Source of the DNA: Patellaria atrata CBS 101060
Taxonomy: Eukaryota; Ascomycota; Dothideomycetes; Patellariales; Patellariaceae
NCBI GenBank assembly: GCA_010093705.1
Contig: MU006099.1
Coordinates: 596,757-660,756, forward strand
Direction of reading: 5' to 3'
DNA length: 64,000 nucleotides
Part shown: positions 22,964 through 33,806 of the stretch, piece by piece
How the letters are laid out: each line of letters opens with the position of its first letter
Position numbering within the stretch: the stretch's first letter is position 1
Notes under the pieces: model-generated
Database searches by the model: none
Told to the model about the DNA's origin: nothing
What the model saw: only the letters and a program-made list of their open reading frames with translations
Translations under genes and position numbers: made by a program

Positions 22964-25900
22964 TTATTTCTTAGCACGACGTGCAAGGACATCCATCTGC
23001 AGACGCTCAAGCGACTGGGTCATGGCTAAGCAACCTGCAAATTAGTCATCCGTGATGAATCAAGGGACGAACACGCTCTCACATGTTCCTTTACCCCTTA
23101 CCCTCGAACCCTCTATCCAGCTTCGCCGCGGCCGCTTTTTCGGCCTCTCCTCTCGTTCCTTGCTGTGTCCCTTGTCCCGGCCTGCCCGGATTTTCCTTCA
23201 TGAAATGTTGCATCCAAGGTGCTAATTTGTCGAGCGATCCTGGTATCGGTAACTGGGTTGCAGGAGCGTGCTTCTTGCCTTCGATATTGGAGGTGGGTGA
23301 TCCCTTCGTTAGAGTGAAATCTGCAACACCAGCTGTAGCGGAATGCAATTTGATATTCTCCTTACGTCTGAGGCCTACCTGTCCGCGGTTGTCCATGAAA
23401 GTTTCGTAACCATGTTGGTCGAGAACTTCGGATGGAACAGATTTTCGCCCTTCTAGGGAGCGGATCACAGCTTGATTTTCCTTGTTGCCTTCCATGAGGA
23501 AGCGTAGGCACATGATGGCATGTTCCTTGATGTAGGGGTTGTGCTCATCATGATTGCAGCAATTGAGTATGGCTTCGATGCCTCCGTGAATGCGGATTTG
23601 ATCTTGGACCTGTCGAGATTTCCAGATTAGGGAGGATAAAACGAGAATGCAGAGTTTCTTGAGATTTCTCCACTCGAAGTCAGAGGGCTCATCGTGAGCT
23701 AATTGTGTGTAGGGGTCAGTTGGTGAAGGGAGATAGGGATCTGTTGGAGGTAACGCTGGCGCATTAACGTCGTATGGCCTTTCTACAGATACAGGAGCCG
23801 CTTGAGCAGCATAAGCCTGTTGTTGTTGGTGTTGAGCATTTCTACGATGAGCGTGTATCGGACCCGCTTTTGGAATAGCTGCATCAAGTTCTTTCAGCAG
23901 AGTGACCAATTCACTTGTTATCTCCCACTCCGCCATCATCGACTTCCAAACGTCATGCTCGGTCAATATGGCAAAGAACTCAAGGTATTGATAGACACCT
24001 TCGTACATGCGTTCCATATCCCAGAGATTCAGTGGAAAGTCCTCCGGCATTGCACGACCGATGCAAATCTGGCCTTGAAGGAATATTAAGGCGCATGTTT
24101 GGGGTATAATATGACGACGGAATTCAGTAAACAGAAAATTGACCATATGAACATCAACCTTTAGCGGATATGTAAGCCGCTGGGATGTCGACTGGTCTCT
24201 GCTTTCTGTCTCTTTGGACAGCGAAAGAGGCGATATCGATGCCTGTCGAGCGCGAAAGATATTTGTTAACAACTTCATTATAACAGCTTGGGCAGGCGAT
24301 ATGATATCTTTTGATCTACACAATATTAACAAGAAAAGTAGAAATAGAAAGAGAGACTCACTCTCTGAAAGCATGGTACGAGAACGGCATCAGGCCGTTC
24401 ATAAGGATTGCTTCCATTATCTTGACCATGAATTTGAAGTATAACTCCTCTTCTCGGAGATCCCAAGCAGCGACAAAGATAAGAAGTTCTCGGAGCAGAT
24501 TGCGACCATTGTCTTGCGCAAGAAGAATATGGCATCGGACAGTGTGATAATTTTTGATGGAATTAACCTCCTCTGGTGTTGAGCCATAACCAGGCTGCCG
24601 GGGTGATGTAGGAGGTACTACCCCTGACATGATGATCATTGGCAATACTTCGATCTCGGTAGGACCAAGGATCAGTGGAACATCTGTCAGAAGACCACGG
24701 CCATCGTCTCCAGGGACTACGTAATCATCATCTTCGCTGCCTTCCTCTTCGCTCAGGTCATCTAGGAGCGCATCTGCTGGAGCAACTCTGATTTCCAGTT
24801 CTGCAACTGGTGGAGGCGGAGGCGGGGATGTTGGAGACATAACAGGAGAAGCAGGAGATATAACCTGGCTTGATACTACCGCTTGACGGTCAGTATCAGT
24901 CTCCAGACGCTTCATAAGATCATCCTTGCCATTTTGAAGGATCTTCGTACCATAACCAGCGGTATAAGCCATCTTGTAATCTGCTTCTACTGCCGGAGAC
25001 GGCTCTACTATTTCTCCCTTGTTTGGTATCGAGAGTAGAATTTCAGCAACAGACGGTGATGGCATTCCGTTCTTAAAAGGACCATCTGTTACTGCGTCTC
25101 CTGTGCTTACCTGACCAAGCTCCATAGCAGCTTCGATTTTACCGGTCTCAAATTTGAGGTTATCAATTGAGCGTCTAAGTTCTCTGAGCTCGGCGTTCTG
25201 CTTAGCAACTTCCTCCCGGCTTTCTGTTTCCTCCGTGTCTCGTCTATACTTCTCGACCTCTTCTGCATATGCGTGCCATTTCTAAATGTATGTATGATTA
25301 GTATGCACGGTTTATTTTCATTGATTTAACAACGAAAACTTACAGCTTTCTCTTCCTCCGGTAGCATCAGCCATCGACGTTTACTTTCATCGGCAAGATC
25401 ACCAGCTTTCACGTCTTTGTTCTTACTGAACAGCTCTTTAGTAATGTCTTCTCTAAATTGGCTGAAATACAGCAGAAAACTCGCCGGTGGGTTTTCCCAT
25501 TGTTCGTCTGTCATAGGTGATGTATGTGGGAACAATGACGGTCCGCCGACATTACCCTCATTCCACTCCACCCGAATTCTCGGAAATGCGTCCAAGTTAG
25601 GCCACAGTTCGGGTCGTTTAGGCATCGAACTAAGGGCTTGTACGGAGCCTTCGCCACAGTCGAACAAGTCCACCCAGAGCATAAGCTTGCGAATCTCGTT
25701 TTGACTAACAAAATTATTGAGAAACTGTAAGCAGGTTATTAGGAGCTTTTTATCTGTACATCACATTTGATTAGCCCATGTTAGATTGTAGGACTGGGGT
25801 AATAGCTAACAAGAATTGACAACGAGCTGCCATTTATCTTCATCTTCAGTTCCAGCATCGCCATCGTAGCCTCTAGCAGTAACTTTGACACATATAGCTA

Positions 25901-26447
25901 TGAGATCGAACAGCTCCTTATGAAAACCACATTCTGCAGCCATATCTTGTGCTTCCTTTCCGATTGATAGACAGTTTCGCATGATCGAGACAACATCATT
26001 TAGTCTTTCTAGATCCTTTTGTAAGCTCTTATGGTTCGCGGCAATCAGGGGCCCAGACGCGGCCTCATATTCGGGGGCATTGGGGTCGCTAGCGGCGAAC
26101 GAACGGCTCTCGAGGGAAGGGACAGCTGCTTCGAAGAGAGCATTTAAATCCAGCCATACTGTTCGGTCAGTTCCCAAAGCTTGTCTGGTTGATTACGTTA
26201 ATACAGTGAACACCGCTCGCATAGAGTGGGTTAGGTCATACCTAACGGCGGGATCCTTTACAGTGCGTTGCAATGTTGTCTTAGTAACCTTTGTATCCAG
26301 CATTTGCATTGTAGACTCTTCGAGATAGGAGGGCGATTTGAAGTGAGTCGCCCATGGTATCAGAGCTAGGCGCAAGTACGTCGAATACGGACTGGAGGGT
26401 TCCTGAGCGTCCCCAGATGGGTCAGGATTTGGGAGTTGGTCAGTCAT
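22964..26447 (-). CDS. CTR86: Ataxin-10/Ctr86 family protein with HMG-box-like insert
   Basis: Six exons, 26447-26242, 26184-25811, 25753-25344, 25281-24362, 24315-23102 and 23034-22964, give 1064 residues with every junction in phase. The C-terminal part carries the Ataxin-10 domain: LIWKSRQVQDQIRIHGGIEA, then HNPYIKEHAIMCLRFLMEGN. Yeast Ctr86 is the fungal relative. Residues ~282-345, split by intron 3, look like an HMG box: NPPASFLLYFSQFREDI, RRWLMLPEEEKAKWHAYAEE, KYRRD. A coiled-coil-like stretch follows (EVAKQNAELRELRRSIDNL), then an acidic and proline-rich linker. The short last exon encodes MTQSLERLQMDVLARRAKK; without it the frame would end GFEGKG. Start: first ATG in frame, MTDQLPNPD. 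The family assignment is firm; the symbol is by homology only. Confidence 0.85.
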
Positions 26448-26910
26448 TTTCGGTCGCCAGATTGGATTTGTCTTTGGACACGACGAGGATGGGCCTCTCC
26501 TCAATATTTGGCTACTCTGACTAAGGGCAATGTGGCTGCATAGTGGAAGTCACTGATGACATTTTTTATCTAAACAACCAATGCAGTAAGTTCTGTCCCG
26601 CAGCACATGTCATTTTTCAAAGCCGACGTTTCCCCGGCCGAAGACCTCCTTTTCATTACCTCGTCTTTGCATTAGACGTCCACTTTTCCTTCTTATGCTC
26701 ATAGTGTTGGTATGGGGTAATAACTACAAACTTGCAAGCTACTGTGCTATCAAGGTTGAGTTTGTTCGATGTAAAATGCATACTTTCTTGTACTGGACAG
26801 TACTGTACAATCCTTCATCGAGTGCACATAACCATCAACCCTTGAACTAAGGTGAGCTGTGTACAATCAGGGATGAATAATTTCTATCCCAATATTTCAT
26901 GTGTCCGAAT
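26448..26910. other. Intergenic, no gene recognised
   Basis: This lies between the start of the Ctr86 gene and the end of the MFS gene, both on the minus strand. It should contain the Ctr86 promoter. A few GTAC sites occur near 26800-26860. Confidence 0.45.
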
Positions 26911-28862
26911 TTAATATACAAAGATGAAATCCTCATTTTTCAAGTCCGTCATATCCGCAAAGCTATGCTCTCCAACTCTCCTGTGTGTACCAGTATTATC
27001 TTCCATGTCAGTCGCTTTCATCTGTCCGATTTTATCCTTTCCTACCATCGACTCATCAATGATATGTGCAGATTTACCCAACTCTTGCCTTCTCTTAGCG
27101 TGACGTTTGTTTAGGTACATAAGGTAGAATGTTATAAGGCTATCGTTTAGTTAGTCTCGCATGTCTTCTAATGTCAGAATTCGTCAACTTACATCGCAAA
27201 TATGGCGCTCAAGGCAAACATGATAAGACTAGAGATGAGACCAGCTCGATATAGAGGGGCTTGATCTGGTGAGTAAAGTTGAGGTCCGATTATCTTCAAT
27301 CGTTAACTTTGCGTACAGACAGTACATCAATAGTGATACACTTACATTTCCAGTGCACATTCCAATAAATACCACAGCTGATGTACACTTCCTCTTTGTG
27401 TCTCCAGCGGTGTTCTGAGCTTCCCAAGCATAGATCATAGGTGTAATAGCCGCCATACAGGAGACCTGTTAAATACTCTTGTTAGATCAAGGAATACTCC
27501 GTCTCCTGGTATTGTTTCTGAAACGTACCATATAGTAGCCAAACAAGAGAACACCCTTTTGCGTCCGGTCAACCGTCAGCATCAAAATCGCACCAATCAT
27601 CGCAGGGATAGCGCAGCCCACTATCACGTAACCTTTCCGTTGCGTCTTTTGAGCCACCCAGCCGGCGAGGATTGTGACGATGGCCTGGACGATTCCGAAT
27701 GGCATGTTGAATAAGATTGCGTGAAACTTATCATAGCCGAATGATTTTACAATGAGGTTACCAAAGGTCCCGATACCGCCGCTCGCAATACTACCAAAGT
27801 TAACCAACGGTTTTGCGTATAAGATTCAACCTTGAGATGCTTACGATATCACCAAGACAATAAAGAACCAACACCATGTCTTTAGGTCGTATATGGTCTC
27901 CCAAAAATGATCCCACCTCCATTCGCGGGAGATAATCCCCATCTGGTTGGCCCTGAGACGCTCAATGGCGACAACTTTCTCCCTTTGACTGAGAAACTTT
28001 GCCTCCATCGGCGAATCAGGCATGAGCCACCAGACAAGAAGGGAGTATAAAACCGTCCAAAGGCCACAAAACATGAAGATGATCTATTACCCTAGGGTTA
28101 GTTAAATTCCTGTCCGAATTATAGAGTGTCACTACCTGATAAGAGTACAGTTTGTCGGTCTTAATATGACCCAAACCATAGGTAGTCAAACTTCCAACTA
28201 TGAAGGTTATACCATTCATTGCATTCCACAGTGTTGTCCGGAGAGTCTGCTCATTACGTCTCCACCACATCTGCGTCACCGCGACGCATGAAGGAGCTGT
28301 CCATGTTAGTAGCAAACAATGAAGTGAGAAGAGTCAACATACCAATCATTGCTTCGAAAGCCCCAAGCGTGAACCGCATACCTAATAAACTTGGGAAATT
28401 CGTACAGGAGGACATGATAGCTAAACTAGCTCCCCATAAAAGAATAGCGCCCGCAATAAGCTTTCCTGTCGGGGCTTTGACAAGGAGAAATGCGGCGAGA
28501 GGCTGCATAACTAGCTGCGCAAAGTAGAGAATCGATCCAAGCCATGAATACTGTTTTCCCACGAGGTCTGCATCCTCCACAATCCCGAAGATGGAAACGT
28601 ATGATAGAGAAGACTTGTCAAGCTGCTGGAAAAAGTACGCAACCAATATCAAAGACAGAACTCTACGATCGATACGGTGCAAAACGTGTTTCTCTTCTTC
28701 CGGCGTGAAGCTTAGGTCTTCGTCAACGTCCTCTAGAAACTTTGCTGCTATTTCTTTTCTTTCTATAGTTTCGATTCTATCTGGATCATTGCCGCTGGTT
28801 TCCAAGTTATTGGTTACAGTCTCTTGTGTCTTTGCCTCATATGGTTCTGCCTTGGACGCCAT
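26911..28862 (-). CDS. MFS permease, Dal5/allantoate-anion symporter family
   Basis: Seven exons, 28862-28343, 28296-28136, 28083-27845, 27790-27529, 27465-27346, 27293-27193 and 27139-26911, encode 543 residues. All introns are about 45-65 nt and preserve phase. The cytosolic N-terminus is acidic, then the first span begins RRVLSLILVAYFFQQLDKSSLSYV, the family hallmark (DKSSLxY). Further spans include FAQLVMQPLAAFLLVKAPTG, NAMNGITFIVGSLTTYGLG and WFFIVLVISIASGGIGTFGN. The C-terminus LNKRHAKRR to EDFIFVY fits Dal5/Tna1-type anion:cation symporters of the plasma membrane. Substrates in this family include allantoate, nicotinate, pantothenate and sugar acids; which applies here cannot be read from sequence. 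It is transcribed away from the oxidoreductase gene. Confidence 0.9.
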
Positions 28863-29343
28863 GATGGCCTTTTATCGTATCTTTTGAGACGATATTTGGA
28901 CTCCTCAGAGTTCAACACAGTTTTCCTCCAACTCCGAGCAGCTGGCGCGCTCTTTATGAGTGCAAGCATTATTATAGTCCTCCTGCTCTACAAATACGAT
29001 TTGAAGATCTCTACCCTGAGCAACAGGGTCAGCATGCCAGTAAATCTACCATGCATGAATCTCAGATTTTTGTTCCTTTCATCCTGTATCAACCCCACCA
29101 GCTCTGACTTTGAGGGGTATCTCTTTCGATGCAATGATGTTCCGATTCATCTGCCGGGTAAAATGAGCGTCCAACCAGGACCATGTACATCTATATCCCT
29201 GAACTACAACTCATCGAGCATCATAGTAACGCGATGCTTCCAATGTCATATTTCACAATTCGAGCGCGTCTACTCCTTCGAGAAGAAAGGTGTAAGATTT
29301 TACACTGTGCATAGAGTTCTCAATCCTCTCAACAATCCCCACC
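28863..29343. promoter_or_regulatory. Shared divergent promoter, permease/oxidoreductase
   Basis: 481 bp separate the start codons of the MFS permease (minus) and the Gfo/Idh/MocA oxidoreductase (plus). No operator was recognised by eye. An open frame runs through here on the plus strand (from 28824) but has no protein-like character. Confidence 0.5.
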
Positions 29344-30645
29344 ATGGCTCCCTCAAAAGCAAAAAAGTATGCCATGGTCGGCACAGGCGGCCGCTCCAGC
29401 TTCTTCTATACAGCAATCGTGCGTGACTTCTCCAGCACCTCAGAACTCGTCGCCTTCTGCGATACCAACCAAACCCGCATGAACTTCGCCAACTCCAAGA
29501 TCCAAGATCTCGGGCACGCGCCAATCCCGACCTACAAAGCCCATGACTTCGAAAAAATGATTAAAGAAACCTCCCCCGATGAAGTAATCATTACCACCAT
29601 CGACCGCACGCACCACATCTACATCACCAAAGCACTCGCACTCGGCCTCAATGTAATCACCGAAAAGCCAATGACAATCGACATCCCCAAATGCACCGCC
29701 ATCCTCGACGCCGTCGAACAATCCAAGGGCTCCGTACGCGTGACGTTTAACTACCGCTACGCACCGCACAACACCAAAGTGTACGAATTGATAACCTCCG
29801 GCGCGATCGGAACGGTGACTTCGGTCCATTTTGAGTGGCTGCTCAACACCATGCACGGCGCCGACTACTTCCGCCGCTGGCACCGCGACAAGCGCAACTC
29901 GGGCGGCCTGCTCGTGCACAAAGCAACACACCACTTCGATCTGGTGAACTTCTGGCTGCGCAGCCGACCCGAGAGCGTCTGCGCCTTCGGCGACCTCAAA
30001 TTCTACGGCCGCGAGAACGCAGAGCTGCGCGGCAAAACTAAATTCTACACCCGCGCTGAGGGCAGCGAGGTGGCGAAATCCGACCCCTTCGCCCTCCACC
30101 TCGAATCAAATGAAACGCTCAAAGCGCTATATCTGGACGCCGAGCACGAGGACGCGTACTACAGGGACCAGAGCGTCTTCAGCGATGGCATCAGCATCGA
30201 AGATACCATGTCGGTCCTCGTGCGCTACCGCTCCGGCGCCTCGCTGTCCTACTCTCTCACCGCGTATGCGCCGTGGGAGGGCTTTCGCGTCACGTTCAAC
30301 GGCACAGGCGGCAGGATCGAGATGGAGGTCGTCGAGTCGAGTTATGTCAATTCCGGCGGGGACCAGAATGCTGAGGGCCAGATGCTTAGTAGGAAGATTC
30401 TGCTGAGACCGCTGTTTGGGGAACCGAGGGAGGTGGGAATAGAGGAGAGCGTAGGTGGGCATGGCGGCGGGGATAAAGTGCTGCTAGAGGATCTGTTTGG
30501 GGGAAAGGGTGAGAACGAGAAGGATCCCTGGGGCCGGAAGGCGAGTCATGTGGATGGCGCGTTGAGCATTTTGACGGGCGTGGCGGCGAATAGGAGTATG
30601 GCGACGGGACAGGTTATCAAGGTGGACGAGTTGTTGAAGATATAG
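29344..30645 (+). CDS. Gfo/Idh/MocA family NAD(P)-dependent oxidoreductase
   Basis: Intronless, 433 residues, with a strong start context (CCCCACCATGGC). The N-terminal Rossmann domain shows GTGGRS at residues ~13-18, FCDTNQTRMNF after strand 2, and the family's conserved EKP in NVITEKPMTIDI. The C-terminal domain contains the conserved GGLLVHKATHHFDLVNFWL, with the lysine/histidine typical of the active site. Such enzymes oxidise or reduce sugars, inositols or sugar-derived compounds; the exact substrate is not deducible. This coding sequence is visibly more GC-rich (C/G at third positions) than neighbouring genes, which could reflect high expression or acquisition. Head-to-head with the Dal5-type permease, suggesting uptake plus catabolism of one compound. 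Confidence 0.9.
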   Translation: MAPSKAKKYAMVGTGGRSSFFYTAIVRDFSSTSELVAFCDTNQTRMNFANSKIQDLGHAPIPTYKAHDFEKMIKETSPDEVIITTIDRTHHIYITKALALGLNVITEKPMTIDIPKCTAILDAVEQSKGSVRVTFNYRYAPHNTKVYELITSGAIGTVTSVHFEWLLNTMHGADYFRRWHRDKRNSGGLLVHKATHHFDLVNFWLRSRPESVCAFGDLKFYGRENAELRGKTKFYTRAEGSEVAKSDPFALHLESNETLKALYLDAEHEDAYYRDQSVFSDGISIEDTMSVLVRYRSGASLSYSLTAYAPWEGFRVTFNGTGGRIEMEVVESSYVNSGGDQNAEGQMLSRKILLRPLFGEPREVGIEESVGGHGGGDKVLLEDLFGGKGENEKDPWGRKASHVDGALSILTGVAANRSMATGQVIKVDELLKI

Positions 30646-31813
30646 GGGTACGTGGTACGATGTGATGTAGGAGTCTGTACTGTACTGCACTGTACAAATA
30701 GTAAGATGCTGCGACGAATAAATGTGTCTTACGCAAGTTTTGCGTAACCTAGAAGGAGGGTTACCGCACCTTTGCCTTCTCCCCTATCATAACTTCCCGG
30801 ATTTTTGGCCTTATACATTCCTTCGAGGTGCGTGGTCTGTACGAATAGCGTGATTGTACTGTACGGCTTCGAGATCGTGGTGCGTTCTCCTCTTCCCTGT
30901 ACAGAATAGTCAGAATCACCTTGAATGTAGAATGTACAGTACACTTCTTGAACTTCTATCCTTAGGGCATTTGTGCATTTGAGAGTCACCTATACGTTTC
31001 CCCCTTTCCTGTACAGTACTGCCAGACACGCTCTGAGCACAGAGCGTACCACATCCGGCCCGATCTAGCCCCGTTAAGAGTACGATTGAGGATTCTCTAG
31101 ACATTTAGCCTTTACCCGTACAGCCGAGTCAAATACAGTTCAGACAGATCCTAAGTTTACATTACTCCGCCCGTACAGGTGCAAATTCCCGGAATACGTT
31201 CAGTTCATTCATATCAACTGCGAGGTCCCCCGTACAGAGCCTTCAGATACAGATACACCACTCAACAGCGAACACACCATCACCACATCTCCGGTTAAGT
31301 CGTGCATAGACCCCATGATGCCTCGTACTGTACGTTCTCGTCTATTTGGTAAGTATAGAATAAGCTGAGCCGATCCAGGAATAGGAGTTATAGAAAGTGT
31401 GTAATGCGCTCTACGGGGAAGGGATAACATATGTAAAGTGTTCACTGATATAGAACATCTGGGCGCTTCACGTCGTAGTTATTTTGTTGTTCTTGATGAT
31501 CTCAATTCATAGTTATTTATTCTTCTTCCCCAACCGTCCCTAACTAACCGGACCTAGCTACGCATTTAATACATACTTCCCATATTGACTCCTGAAAGAG
31601 CGTGGATCTCATCTCATTCCCCACCACTAAATCCTCATGGTAAAGAAAGAGTCTCAAATACAGAAAAAGCGCCAGCATCCAGATATCAGAAGTTAAATCC
31701 CAAAAAGTAATTTTCATTCATCGGACACCCGTAGGCCGTCCTGATCCTCAAAAGCGCCATACCCGGCATGCTAACCATATGTATGAATTTATAAATATAT
31801 CAGAACAATGCCC
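30646..31813. other. Intergenic region packed with GTAC palindromes
   Basis: About 20 GTAC tetramers lie between 30648 and 31334, against roughly 3 expected by chance. Many sit in the larger words CTGTACAG, TGTACTGTAC and CCCGTACAG. No coding frame is supported. The region is flanked by the 3' ends of two convergent genes, so it need not be a promoter. Confidence 0.6.
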
Positions 31814-33806
31814 TCATACGGAGCCCTTAGGTAAACGTCTTAAGGCGGCCTCGACGTCCTTGTTATCGATCACCACGCCACTTTCGGAACAGCGAGCTTT
31901 GGCTCGCAGTTCGGAACAGAGGCCGTCGATATCGAGATTACCCTCCTTGAAATCTTGGCGGTTTTGTAACTTATCCCTATTCGGTTGGTTAGAAAACCTC
32001 AACTTCACGGATGAATTGAAGCTGATGTGGGAATAGTAATTCACATACCAAATCTTATGACAGCTAAGCATCTGTGTCATATCATCAGCCGGAACCACCT
32101 CATCGTCAACCCCGTCTTGGATCTTCTCGATGATTTCTAAAGGATTTGGCTTCTGCGCCGTCGATACCGCGGGTGTCAACCCACCAAAATTAATCGGACT
32201 GCTGAAATCCAACGTATTGCTGAAGGCCTCATTGAAGAAGCCGTTGGTGAAGTCGCCGTCTCCGACAATCGCACTCTGCGACTCCCGATAATCGCCAAAG
32301 AGTTCTGGGTTGAAATCTCCACCGTTTTGCGATGCGAACCAGTCGATGCCGTTGATATCTGCGCCAGGGGTTTTCGCCGCAGCTGTCGGAGCTGGCGTGC
32401 CGTTAGACTGGGACATCGCACGAGGGATTGGATTCCGTGGGTTGCCACAGGCCATGTTCAACTTCTCACAGAACATAATCTCACCTTCACTATCTCCATG
32501 ACACACATATCCATGCTCGTTAACGGCATCGCCTTTATCGTTGCCGTTGCCTGGCGAGTTGTGACTCGGCTCTGGTGACGTACCGGCGGAAGAATTAGGA
32601 CCGCCAAATTGTGAAACAGACGAGTTGGATGGGGAATCGGTATTAGATGCAGAGCTATTGAATTGGAAAATGCGAGAAGATGCGCTATTGGATCTTGCGG
32701 TGTTTTGTCCGTCACCGTATTGGGAGTTGGCGGCATGTGAGGCGGGTGGGCTGTTGAAGATACCGTTTTGTGCCGGGCTGTTGGTGGATAATCCGTTAGC
32801 TTGCGATTTAGGACTGACAGCGCGACCAGTGCTATTTTGCCCATTTAGGGCAGTAGTAGCAGCAGCCATAGATGAAGTAGCTTTCTCGGCAGTCTTCGAA
32901 GAACCGAAGTACTGAGTGGTGGGCAAACCGCCAAATTTAGGAAATTCGAATTGGAAGTTGTTAGCGGAGCCATTCCCAGTAGCGAAAGACGAGAATGATG
33001 GAGGAGAGCGATTGACCGCACTGGCGTTGAGAGACAGTCGCTTCCTGTATTCTCGAAGCTCGGTTTGCAATCGCTCCACTTGAGCTCGTAGAAGGCCATT
33101 CTCATGATTAGCAGTCTCCGAAGCTTTCTCCAACTCGGCCACTTTCGTTTCAAGGTCTTTCAAGTGCTTTTCTTTCCTTTCGCGGAATGCTCGTTGAGCA
33201 GCACGATTTTGAGCTTTTCGTTTCTGTCCGATATATTAGAAGAGTAACAGAAAATCAAGGAAAGATGATACTAACTGTAGTCGGTTCAGACGTCAGTGGT
33301 TTTCTTCCCGGTTTCTTAGCGGTCTTATCTTCGCCTTCTCGTCTCTTCACGCTGCCATCTGCCTCATCTTCCGAGTCACCATCGTCTGGACTTTTACGTT
33401 TTTCTGATGTATCGTTCTCATCAGTCGATGGGGCTTTGGAAACTCCATCGGGCAGATTCCCGATCATGAGCCCATTCGTGTCATTTTGACTGAAGTCGAA
33501 ACTGGTGCCTCCATCTAGATAACCGTCGAGATTATCTAGAAAGTCGCCGTTAAGATCCGGTGTCATGGTGTATGCCTGTTCGGGCGATGCAAAGTATCCG
33601 TCGTCAATGTTGTTCATATTGTCTGTGACAGGAAACTGTTGTTGAGGTTGCTGAGAGGTTCGTTGCTGTGCGCGAGCGTTATTGGCGTATGCATCAGTAT
33701 TCACGTTTGGGTTATTTGATGTCAAAGCAGCCAGGAGAAGATCTTGCTGATTAGGCGAGAGGTACATCTGTGGATTGAAGGGGTCGTGCGTGGTCGTGCC
33801 TGCCAT
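31814..33806 (-). CDS. AP1: AP-1 family bZIP oxidative-stress transcription factor
   Basis: Three exons, 33806-33276, 33223-32049 and 31976-31814, give 622 residues. The bZIP basic region KRKAQNRAAQRAFRERK opens exon 2 and is followed by leucine heptads (LKDLETKVAELEK; LLRAQVERLQTEL). A Ser/Asn-rich middle leads to the n-CRD with three cysteines (YVCHGDSEGEIMFCEKLNMA, then CG). The c-CRD holds LSCHKIW, LDIDGLCSELRAKARCSESG and the motif for Crm1 export. This is the Yap1/Pap1 type, whose cysteines form disulfides under peroxide stress, hide the export signal and hold the factor in the nucleus. The second intron (72 nt) falls inside the c-CRD directly after the KIW motif and contains no in-frame stop. 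The SNF2 gene is upstream on the same strand. Confidence 0.93.

Noticed and set aside
28824-29426. 200-codon plus-strand frame across the divergent promoter
   Set aside because: No ATG-supported domain; it overlaps the starts of two well supported genes and reads as random sequence.
29440-30099. 219-codon minus-strand frame
   Set aside because: Antisense of the GC-rich Gfo/Idh/MocA gene; no domain in this reading.
19933-30645. Secondary-metabolite gene cluster (laccase, MFS, oxidoreductase)
   Set aside because: No backbone synthase or cluster regulator; the laccase is broken and a conserved Ctr86 gene lies in between.
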